From: Rhizobium sp. Q54
GTDB taxonomy: Bacteria; Bacteroidota; Bacteroidia; Flavobacteriales; Flavobacteriaceae
Reading direction: 5' to 3'
Assembly: GCA_943324395.2 (NCBI GenBank)
Contig: CALPLL020000107.1
Location: 1 to 6,208 of the forward strand
Length of the DNA stretch: 6,208 nt
Made by a program: the position numbers and the translations under genes. Positions 1-5,211 of the stretch are shown here, one piece after another. The notes under the pieces were generated by a model. That model was not told the origin of the DNA and made no database searches. It saw only the letters and a program-made list of their open reading frames with translations. The first letter of the stretch is position 1. Every line of letters begins with the position of its first letter.

Positions 1-633
1 ACACGAGCTATCGATCAAAAAATAGATCGTTTAATACGTGAAGCCATTGCTGAAGCCAATAGAAAAGCAGCTGAAGCCAATAGAAAAGCAGTTGAGGCTA
101 GTAGAAAAGCTTCGCCAAATAATACCAAAATACCTACAAAGGAAGCAGTCGTTGCTGAAACCAAAGCTATAGAATCTTCTGCTAAAATTGTTTTAACAGC
201 TGAAGGAAAAATTATTGCAGATAACTTCAAGGCCAATAAAGGTCGTTTGCCTTGGCCCGTTGAAAAAGGTTCTGTTTACTCTGCTTATGGTGAACATCCT
301 CATCCAGAATTTAAATCTTTAACTATAAAAAATAGCGGTGTAGATATTGAAACTGAAAAAGGAGCCAATGCTAGAGCTGTTTTTGGCGGGGTAGTAACTA
401 GTATAATGGTGTTTTCACCGGTAAATACTGCAGTTATGATTCAACATGGAGATTTCTTCACGGTGTATCAAAATTTAACATCAGTATCGGTTAGTAAAGG
501 AGATAAAGTTTCTATAAAACAAGCCATCGGACGCATAAGAACAAGCGGTGACTCTGGTAAAACAATTCTAAAATTTACCATTTCTCAAAATACCACCTAT
601 TTCAATCCAGGAAGTTGGTTGTTTAACATGTAA
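1..633 (+). CDS. EnvC-like murein hydrolase activator, C-terminal part with degenerate LytM (M23) domain (5' partial)
   Basis: The frame is open from the first base and ends with TAA, giving 210 visible residues; the N-terminus lies outside the window. Residues 1 to about 80 are charged and rich in Ala, Lys and Glu, including three AEANRKA-like heptapeptides, and look like the end of a coiled coil plus a linker. From about residue 81 (GRLPWPVEKG) a LytM/M23 fold follows, with the family's conserved AVMIQHGDFFTVYQNL strand and the G-D-K-V / IG turn near the end. The metal-binding residues of active M23 enzymes are mostly gone: the first His position reads KNSGVDI, keeping only the Asp, and the usual HLHFE reads ILKFTI. 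This matches EnvC/NlpD-type proteins, which do not cut peptidoglycan but activate N-acetylmuramoyl-L-alanine amidases at the division site in the periplasm. A TTG at 247 is not the start, because homology-like sequence and the open frame continue upstream. The family call is firm; the amidase partner is inferred. Confidence 0.85.
   Translation, partial: TRAIDQKIDRLIREAIAEANRKAAEANRKAVEASRKASPNNTKIPTKEAVVAETKAIESSAKIVLTAEGKIIADNFKANKGRLPWPVEKGSVYSAYGEHPHPEFKSLTIKNSGVDIETEKGANARAVFGGVVTSIMVFSPVNTAVMIQHGDFFTVYQNLTSVSVSKGDKVSIKQAIGRIRTSGDSGKTILKFTISQNTTYFNPGSWLFNM
49..111 (+). repeat. 21-bp in-frame tandem repeat in the EnvC-like gene
   Basis: Positions 49-69 and 70-90 are identical 21-base units encoding AEANRKA, and 91-111 is a diverged third unit encoding VEASRKA. 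The unit is seven codons long, so gain or loss keeps the frame and adds or removes one helical heptad in the coiled-coil/linker region. It is directly visible in the sequence; a functional effect is not shown. Confidence 0.85.
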
Positions 634-665
634 AAAAAGGGAGTCAAAATTGACTCCCTTTTTTT
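632..665. terminator. Bidirectional Rho-independent terminator between convergent genes
   Basis: A perfect inverted repeat has GGGAGTCA (639-646) pairing with TGACTCCC (651-658) around the loop AAAT. It is flanked by A7 on the left and T7 on the right, so both strands end in a U-tract after the stem. It starts right after the stop codon of the EnvC-like gene and overlaps the stop codon of the thioesterase on the other strand, so it can serve both. Confidence 0.9.
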
Positions 666-1173
666 AATCAAAAAGTGCTTTTAATTCGGTTGCTTCATTT
701 GGTTTCATTTTTCCAGCTAAAACCAAACTCAATTGTTTTCTTCGTAAAGCTGCGCCATATCTCGCTTTCTCTAATTCGGTTTCCGGGATAATTGCTGGCA
801 CTTCAACAGGTCGGCCCGAATCGTCAACAGCCACAAAGGTGTATATTGCTTCATTGGCTTTACTCCTAGTTCCCGTTTCTCTATCTTCAATCCAAACATC
901 TATAAAGATTTCCATAGAACTTTTGAAACTTCTAGATACTTTAGCTTCAACAGTAACTACACTTCCCAAAGGAATTGCTCTATTAAAAGCAACATGGTTT
1001 ACTGATGCAGTTACTGCAACTCTTCTAGAATGTCGTCTTGCTGAAATACTTGCCGCTCGATCCATTCTAGCTAATAATTCACCGCCAAAAAGATTGTTTA
1101 AAGGATTAGTTTCACTTGGTAATACTAGATCAGTTAATACCGTTAATGATTCTGAAGGATGTTTTGGGTGCAT
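664..1173 (-). CDS. Acyl-CoA thioesterase, YciA/ACOT hotdog family
   Basis: This 169-residue protein should hydrolyse acyl-CoA to free fatty acid and CoA in the cytosol. It is a single hotdog domain. The hallmark segment at residues 22-38 reads TNPLNNLFGGELLARMD: the FGG loop, then the central helix carrying Asp38, which aligns with catalytic Asp44 of Haemophilus influenzae YciA. VTASVNHVAF (from residue 54) and SSMEIFIDVW are the conserved strands, the latter after the V-S-R-S-F-K segment. The last 35 or so residues (ELEKARYGAALRRKQ onward) form a charged helical tail. Single-hotdog members normally assemble into hexamers. Length is slightly above the E. coli YciA size. The ATG lies 15 bases from a promoter-like TACCTTTG, has an A-rich leader and has no Shine-Dalgarno motif. 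Chain-length preference cannot be read from sequence. It is the second of two same-strand genes, but a terminator lies between them. Confidence 0.9.
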   Translation of the reverse strand: MHPKHPSESLTVLTDLVLPSETNPLNNLFGGELLARMDRAASISARRHSRRVAVTASVNHVAFNRAIPLGSVVTVEAKVSRSFKSSMEIFIDVWIEDRETGTRSKANEAIYTFVAVDDSGRPVEVPAIIPETELEKARYGAALRRKQLSLVLAGKMKPNEATELKALFD

Positions 1174-1188
1174 GTTTAATTTTTTTTA

Positions 1189-1196
1189 CAAAGGTA
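1189..1196 (-). promoter_or_regulatory. Candidate -7 promoter element for the thioesterase gene
   Basis: On the minus strand this reads TACCTTTG, a full match to the Bacteroidetes -7 consensus TAnnTTTG, 15 bases before the ATG at 1173. No TTG lies at the expected 17-23 base distance upstream; the only TTTG there has a 12-base spacer, inside the T-tract of the neighbouring terminator. It is a half-match, so confidence is limited. Confidence 0.4.
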
Positions 1197-1209
1197 CTAC
1201 TTACACTTC

Positions 1210-1238
1210 AAAAAAAAATCCCGAAATTATCGGGATTT
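1210..1238 (-). terminator. Rho-independent terminator of the HU-CCDC81/SPOR gene
   Basis: AAATCCCGA (1216-1224) and TCGGGATTT (1230-1238) form a 9-bp perfect stem with the 5-base loop AATTA. Read on the minus strand, the stem is followed by a run of nine T (1218 down to 1210). It begins 5 bases after the stop codon of the upstream minus-strand gene and separates that gene from the thioesterase. Confidence 0.9.
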
Positions 1239-1243
1239 AATAT

Positions 1244-2179
1244 TTAAAATTGTTCAATCAAGATCCAAGCATTAGGATTTTCTGTTTTTTGAATATCTGA
1301 TTTAATTCTTTCGGCTTCTTCAAGCGTAGAGAAACTTCCGTAAAGGACAGGAAATAATCCATTAGAATTTGGTGCTAATCTTTTTGCTTTATATCCCTTT
1401 TTGGTAAGTCTTTTATAGATTTTTTCTGCATTTTTATCCAGCCTAAAAGCTCCAGCTACAATATGATAAGGCTTATTTTCTTCTTTTACAGATAAAGTTA
1501 CTGAAGGAAGTGGATTGCTTATTACAAATGTAGCTTCTTGAATTGTATTTTGGACTTGTTTTTGAACTTCTGATTGAACAATTAGTGTTTCAGAAGCTAC
1601 TTTATCTTGGTACAATTTAAGTCCCATTATTCCGGAACAAGTTAGAGACAAAACAATTATTGCAGCATATTTAAAATATGTTCTTCCTATATTTCTGTCA
1701 GAAATCAATTGAATTACCTCTTTTTCTTTTACATTATCAAATACATGTTCAATAACTTCTCTCTTTATTGAAGGCGCTATCAAGTTGGTTAAACCAAATG
1801 AACTCGCTAAATAATTCACTTGTTCGTAAGGTGTAAAAACGATATTTTTTTCAGAATTTAAATTGAATTCACCTATGCTTTTGAAAGAAATTTTGTTTGC
1901 AGATTGCAATTCATTCTTCCATTTGGAAATTTCATTTTCGATAGAAAAAACCGCTGATTCATAGGATATTTTTTCGTTTTGAGCTACGTGATTAGCCAAC
2001 AATCCATCGTTGTTTTTCAAAAAAGAGTTGAAAGAAATTAACTTCTTTGGAGGGTAAAATCCGTTACTAGCTTCGTGCCATTGAGCTGATTGAATATCAG
2101 TTAAAAAGGCTCCAAAACCAGGAATCGTTACACATTGATATCGATATAATAGTTGAGAGATGTATTGTTCTAAATTCAT
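1244..2179 (-). CDS. HU-CCDC81 and SPOR domain-containing membrane protein
   Basis: From the ATG at 2179 the protein has 311 residues. Residues 1 to about 135 resemble the paired HU-like domains of the bacterial HU-CCDC81 family: MNLEQYISQLLYRYQCVTIPGFGAF opens the first, and the ISFKSIGEFNLNSEKNIVF strand pair lies in the second. One hydrophobic helix follows at 169-188, preceded by Arg/Lys, which predicts a cytoplasmic N-terminus. A Gln/Glu/Ser-rich linker leads to a SPOR domain at about 236-311 (KPYHIVAGAF, AKRLAPN, FPVLYGSFSTLEEAE). SPOR domains bind glycan strands lacking stem peptides at division septa. The HU-like part may bind DNA or another protein; this is not shown. An in-frame ATG 18 bases upstream was rejected, because it would fall inside or before the promoter-like TAACTTTG and adds MYNFVI, which is not part of either domain. 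The gene is divergent from dprA across about 100 bases. Confidence 0.88.
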   Translation of the reverse strand: MNLEQYISQLLYRYQCVTIPGFGAFLTDIQSAQWHEASNGFYPPKKLISFNSFLKNNDGLLANHVAQNEKISYESAVFSIENEISKWKNELQSANKISFKSIGEFNLNSEKNIVFTPYEQVNYLASSFGLTNLIAPSIKREVIEHVFDNVKEKEVIQLISDRNIGRTYFKYAAIIVLSLTCSGIMGLKLYQDKVASETLIVQSEVQKQVQNTIQEATFVISNPLPSVTLSVKEENKPYHIVAGAFRLDKNAEKIYKRLTKKGYKAKRLAPNSNGLFPVLYGSFSTLEEAERIKSDIQKTENPNAWILIEQF

Positions 2180-2184
2180 AATAA

Positions 2185-2214
2185 CAAAGTTATACAATCA
2201 AAATAATTATCAAA
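2185..2214 (-). promoter_or_regulatory. Bacteroidetes-type promoter of the HU-CCDC81/SPOR gene
   Basis: On the minus strand, TTTG (2214-2211) is followed by an 18-base spacer and then TAACTTTG (2192-2185). This fits the Flavobacterium consensus TTG-N17-23-TAnnTTTG in sequence and spacing. Only four bases (TTAT) separate the -7 element from the ATG at 2179, so the transcript would be leaderless or nearly so. It also supports 2179 rather than 2197 as the start. Confidence 0.6.
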
Positions 2215-2256
2215 ATTTTATTCACAAAATTTATTAACAATTTTCAAAAAAATTCC

Positions 2257-2264
2257 TATATTTC
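2257..2264 (+). promoter_or_regulatory. Weak candidate -7 element for dprA
   Basis: TATATTTC matches TAnnTTTG at five of the six fixed positions and lies 17 bases before the dprA ATG, the same distance seen at trpS. No TTG -33 element is found at the expected spacing in this very AT-rich stretch, so this is only a suggestion. Confidence 0.25.
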
Positions 2265-2281
2265 TAAAATAAATATATGCC

Positions 2282-3382
2282 ATGAATGAAACCGAATTAT
2301 ATTACCTGTTAGCGTTACAAAAAGTAGAAGGTGTGGGCGATATTGTCGCTAAGAAACTACTTACCCATTGCGGAGATGCCGCTACAATTTTCAATACTAA
2401 ATCATCCCAACTAGCCTCAATTGATGGAATTGGATCGGTTTTAATTTCAAAATTAAAAAATAAATCCATATTTGCAAAAGCAGAAGCAGAATTAAAATAC
2501 ATAGTAAATAATGATATAAATGTTTCGTTTTTTCAAGATAAAAAATATCCTGAAAGGCTTAAACATTGCATTGATGGGCCTTTATTGCTGTTTTCTTCAG
2601 GTAACATTGACTTTAACAATAGGAAGATTATTAGCATTGTTGGGACACGTAAAATCACCTCTTATGGCACTGAATTTTGCAAATCTTTAATCTCTGAATT
2701 AGCGCCTTTAAATCCAATAATTGTTAGTGGTTTTGCTTATGGAGTTGACATCATTGCTCATCAAGCCGCAATGGAAAACGACTTACAAACCATAGGAATA
2801 GTTGCGCATGGACTGGATCAAATTTATCCTAGTTCCCATAAAAAATACGTTTCAAAAATGGAACAAAACGGAGGATTTATGACCGAATATTGGAGTGGCA
2901 CCAATCCTGAAAAAGAGAATTTTGTAAAACGAAATCGTATTGTAGCTGGGATTTCTGAGGCTACAATTGTAATCGAATCTGCAATAAAAGGAGGCTCCTT
3001 AATAACGGCCAATTTAGCAAACGATTACAATCGGGATGTTTTTGCTGTACCAGGAAGGACTTCTGATAAATTAAGTTTGGGGTGCAATAATTTGATAAAA
3101 ACTCAAAAAGCAAATTTGCTGACAAGCGCCGCCGATTTAGTATATATTTTAAATTGGGACATCGAAAAAACAACTCGATCCGTTCAAAAAAAATTATTTG
3201 TAACCTTAGAAAATGAAGAACAAAAAATTTACGATTACCTTCTAAAATCAGGTAAAGAAATTCTAGATATTATAGCTTTAGAATGTGAATTACCAATTTT
3301 CAAAATATCAGGAATATTACTAAACATGGAATTAAAAGGGGTAGTTAGGCCTTTGCCGGGAAAACTATTTGAAGCAATTTAA
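2282..3382 (+). CDS. dprA: DNA-processing protein DprA
   Basis: DprA binds incoming single-stranded DNA in the cytoplasm during natural transformation and loads RecA onto it. The protein is 366 residues, the usual length. Residues 1-75 form the N-terminal helical part with helix-hairpin-helix character (KVEGVGDIVAKKLL, ASIDGIGSVLISKL). The Rossmann-like core at about 85-290 carries the family motifs: SIVGTRKITSYG (118-129), IVSGFAYGVDIIAH (147-160), GIVAHGLDQIYPSSH (172-186), FVKRNRIVAGIS (214-225), GGSLITANLA (237-246) and RDVFAVPG (251-258). Residues from about 300 form a C-terminal winged-helix-like domain ending in LKGVVRPLPGKLFEAI. All conserved parts are intact. The ATG has no Shine-Dalgarno motif. 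Its TAA overlaps the trpS stop codon on the other strand. Although recA lies about 1.8 kb away, two genes intervene on mixed strands, so the two are not an operon. Competence of this organism is not shown by dprA alone. Confidence 0.96.
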   Translation: MNETELYYLLALQKVEGVGDIVAKKLLTHCGDAATIFNTKSSQLASIDGIGSVLISKLKNKSIFAKAEAELKYIVNNDINVSFFQDKKYPERLKHCIDGPLLLFSSGNIDFNNRKIISIVGTRKITSYGTEFCKSLISELAPLNPIIVSGFAYGVDIIAHQAAMENDLQTIGIVAHGLDQIYPSSHKKYVSKMEQNGGFMTEYWSGTNPEKENFVKRNRIVAGISEATIVIESAIKGGSLITANLANDYNRDVFAVPGRTSDKLSLGCNNLIKTQKANLLTSAADLVYILNWDIEKTTRSVQKKLFVTLENEEQKIYDYLLKSGKEILDIIALECELPIFKISGILLNMELKGVVRPLPGKLFEAI

Positions 3383-4359
3383 AAACTAAATCCTAGTTTT
3401 TGTCGGACTCTTTTTAAAACTCCATTTGCAATTGCTGAAGCCTTTTCCGCTCCACGAAATAACTCTTGATCTATTTCTGTAAGGTTATTCATGTAATAAT
3501 TGTACTTCTCACGCTCCGTTTTGAATTTATCAACTATCAATTCGAACAATTCTTGTTTGGCGTGACCGTAACCATAATCAGCATTTGCATTAGCATAATT
3601 TTCTCTCATTTTCTTAATTTGAGATTCAGTTGCTAATAATTTATAAATTGCAAAAACGTTACAAGTGTCCGGGTTTTTAGGGGCTTCGAGCGGAGTACTA
3701 TCACTTTCAATAGACATAATTTGCTTGCGCAAAGCTTTGTCTTCCAGGAAAATATTAATGATGTTATTAGCAGATTTACTCATTTTTCCGCCGTTAGTTC
3801 CAGGAATATATTTGGTGTCTTCCTGAATATAGGATTCTGGCAATACAAATGTTTCTCCCATTTGATGGTTAAAACGTGCCGCTACATCGCGAGTAATTTC
3901 AATGTGTTGCAATTGGTCTTTTCCAACTGGGACAAATTGTGCGTCATATAACAAAATATCAGCCGCCATGAGCATTGGATAAGAAAATAAACCTGCATTT
4001 ACATCTTCTAATCGATCTGATTTGTCTTTAAACGAATGGGCTAATGTCAATCTTTGGTACGGGAAAAAACAGCTCAAATACCACGCTAATTCTGCCGTTT
4101 GAGGTACATCCGATTGGCGATAAAAAATCACTTTATTCACATTTAAACCACATGCTAACCAAGCTGCAGCTGTGCTATAAGTGTTTGCTCTTAAAGTAGC
4201 GCCATCTTTAATTTGGGTAATAGAATGTAAATCGGCAATGAAAAGAAACGATTCGTTTTCTGGTTTATTAGACAGCTCTATTGCTGGAATAATTGCCCCT
4301 AGCAAATTCCCTAAATGTGGGGTTCCTGTGCTTTGAATACCTGTTAAAATTTTTGACAT
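3379..4359 (-). CDS. trpS: Tryptophanyl-tRNA synthetase
   Basis: This cytoplasmic class I aminoacyl-tRNA synthetase charges tRNA-Trp with tryptophan at the cost of ATP. From the ATG at 4359 it has 326 residues, normal for bacterial TrpRS. The HIGH-type motif is TGTPHLGN (11-18), the KMSKS loop is GKMSKSANN (191-199), and FLFIADLHSIT (38-48), SYPMLMAADILLY (126-138) and VPVGKDQLQHIEITRD (144-158) are the conserved core segments. The C-terminal helical anticodon-binding part (about 205-326) is complete. The frame stays open to an ATG at 4449, but those 30 extra residues (hydrophobic, Ile/Phe-rich) precede the canonical start MSKILTGIQSTG, cross the promoter region and overlap plsC, so 4359 is preferred. 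The start has A at -3 and -6, in line with the A-rich initiation contexts of Flavobacterium. Confidence 0.97.
   Translation of the reverse strand: MSKILTGIQSTGTPHLGNLLGAIIPAIELSNKPENESFLFIADLHSITQIKDGATLRANTYSTAAAWLACGLNVNKVIFYRQSDVPQTAELAWYLSCFFPYQRLTLAHSFKDKSDRLEDVNAGLFSYPMLMAADILLYDAQFVPVGKDQLQHIEITRDVAARFNHQMGETFVLPESYIQEDTKYIPGTNGGKMSKSANNIINIFLEDKALRKQIMSIESDSTPLEAPKNPDTCNVFAIYKLLATESQIKKMRENYANANADYGYGHAKQELFELIVDKFKTEREKYNYYMNNLTEIDQELFRGAEKASAIANGVLKRVRQKLGFSF
3381..3401. terminator. Weak AT-rich hairpin at the dprA/trpS convergent junction
   Basis: AAAAACTA (3381-3388) and TAGTTTTT (3394-3401) are a perfect 8-bp inverted repeat around the loop AATCC, and each strand ends in a run of five T within the arm. 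Only one G-C pair is present, so the stem is weak. It lies inside the last codons of trpS and directly after dprA. It is the only terminator-like structure at this junction, where coding sequences leave no spacer. Confidence 0.35.
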
Positions 4360-4376
4360 TATTTTCTTATTTATCG

Positions 4377-4384
4377 CAAAGTTA
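4377..4384 (-). promoter_or_regulatory. Candidate -7 promoter element for trpS
   Basis: On the minus strand this reads TAACTTTG, a full match to TAnnTTTG and identical to the element before the HU-SPOR gene. It lies 17 bases before the preferred ATG at 4359. A CTG, one mismatch from TTG, sits 20 bases upstream as a possible -33 element. I see no T-box leader: the space between start and promoter is too short for one. Confidence 0.5.
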
Positions 4385-4388
4385 AACC

Positions 4389-4424
4389 TTTGTATTAAAA
4401 ATAACAGAGAAATATGTATTTTTG
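4389..4424 (+). promoter_or_regulatory. Candidate promoter of the PlsC-family gene
   Basis: TATTTTTG (4417-4424) matches TAnnTTTG fully and ends five bases before the ATG at 4430. A TTTG lies at 4389-4392, giving a 24-base spacer, just beyond the usual range. The mRNA would be leaderless or nearly so. The 70-base gap to trpS must hold both divergent promoters. Confidence 0.45.
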
Positions 4425-4429
4425 ACATT

Positions 4430-5179
4430 ATGAAATTAATAAAAAACACTTTTTGGCTACTATGGCGAATTTGGTTTCACGTTATGTTGTGTTTACCTTT
4501 ATTAATAATGGGGCCAATTATGTTCCTTACTCTACTTAAAGAAAAGTGGTATCCTTATTTCTATGTTTTAGCAAGAATATGGGCAAAATTTGCACTTTTT
4601 GGAACTGGTTTTTACTATAAAATTGACCGCGAACAGAAATTTGAGGCAAATAAAAGCTACATGTTAATTGCCAATCATACTTCAATGACCGATATCATGT
4701 TGATGCTTGCTGTTTCCGACCAACCTATTGTATTTGTGGGAAAAATTGAATTAGCAAAGATTCCCCTTTTTGGATTTTTTTATAAACGCAGTTGTATTTT
4801 AGTAGACAGGAGTAACTCTAGAAGTAGAATGGAAGTGTTTGATCTTGCTCAAAAAAGATTGAAACTAGGATTAAGTATCTGTATTTTCCCTGAGGGTGGA
4901 GTACCGACGGATGAATCGATCGTTTTAGCCGATTTTAAAGACGGGGCATTTCGCTTGGCAATTGAACATCAAATTCCTATAGTTCCTATAACTTTTCCTG
5001 ACAATAAAAAAAGAATGTCTTATACCTTTTTTAGCGGAAGCATGGGAGTTATGAGAGCAAAAGTTCATCCTTTTATAAATACAACTGGAATGACAATTGA
5101 AGACAAAACTGATATTCGAGAATTAAAAACTGCTTCCTGGAATATTATTCACAAGCAACTTTTAGAATATAACAGATAA
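4430..5179 (+). CDS. 1-acyl-sn-glycerol-3-phosphate acyltransferase, PlsC family
   Basis: The likely reaction is transfer of an acyl chain to position 2 of lysophosphatidic acid, making phosphatidic acid for membrane lipids at the inner membrane. The protein is 249 residues. Residues 5-36 are strongly hydrophobic (a membrane anchor, one or two helices). Acyltransferase motif I is NHTSMTD (82-88), with the catalytic H83 and D88 in HX4D spacing. Motif II corresponds to the VGKIELAKIPLFG region (103-115). Motif III is FPEGG (153-157), in place of the common FPEGTRS. Motif IV is IPIVPITF (182-189). The missing Arg of motif III is notable, but the rest is intact. PlsC relatives also acylate other lysolipids such as ornithine-lipid precursors, so the substrate is not certain. 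The gene is divergent from trpS and convergent with recA, with 32 bases to the recA stop. Confidence 0.88.
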   Translation: MKLIKNTFWLLWRIWFHVMLCLPLLIMGPIMFLTLLKEKWYPYFYVLARIWAKFALFGTGFYYKIDREQKFEANKSYMLIANHTSMTDIMLMLAVSDQPIVFVGKIELAKIPLFGFFYKRSCILVDRSNSRSRMEVFDLAQKRLKLGLSICIFPEGGVPTDESIVLADFKDGAFRLAIEHQIPIVPITFPDNKKRMSYTFFSGSMGVMRAKVHPFINTTGMTIEDKTDIRELKTASWNIIHKQLLEYNR

Positions 5180-5204
5180 AAAAAATGCTCATTTTCATGA
5201 GCAT
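5178..5204 (-). terminator. Rho-independent terminator of recA
   Basis: ATGCTCAT (5185-5192) and ATGAGCAT (5197-5204) form a perfect 8-bp stem around TTTC. On the minus strand the stem is followed by eight T, a good terminator 7 bases after the recA stop. On the plus strand the 3' side is only ATTATATTT, so it would end plsC transcripts less well. Confidence 0.8.
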
Positions 5205-5211
5205 ATTATAT

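Noticed and set aside
49..111. CRISPR-like or regulatory tandem repeat
   Set aside because: The units are contiguous, in frame and without spacers; they encode heptapeptides of the EnvC-like protein.
15..236. Minus-strand open frame rich in Ala and Leu (73 codons)
   Set aside because: It is the antisense of the EnvC-like coiled-coil repeats, and its repeated LLAS segments mirror the AEANRKA units. The plus frame carries the recognisable protein.
247..633. Independent small M23 gene starting at TTG 247
   Set aside because: The frame is open back to base 1 with coiled-coil character, and TTG 247 sits inside the conserved GRLPWPV entry to the LytM domain.
839..1240. Plus-strand open frame of 133 codons opposite the thioesterase
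   Set aside because: It is a shadow of a well-conserved hotdog gene, runs through a terminator hairpin and shows no recognisable domain.
2302..2502. Minus-strand open frame opposite the dprA 5' end
   Set aside because: It lies wholly within the conserved dprA reading frame and has no domain or initiation signal.
2824..3173. Two minus-strand open frames inside dprA
   Set aside because: They overlap each other and the DprA motifs FVKRNRI and GGSLITA on the coding strand, so they are antisense shadows.
3721..3951. Plus-strand open frame inside trpS
   Set aside because: It is antisense to the KMSKS region of an intact trpS and has no recognisable features.
4360..4449. N-terminal extension of trpS by 30 codons
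   Set aside because: It would overlap the divergent plsC start and the TAACTTTG element; typical TrpRS begins at MSKILTGIQ.
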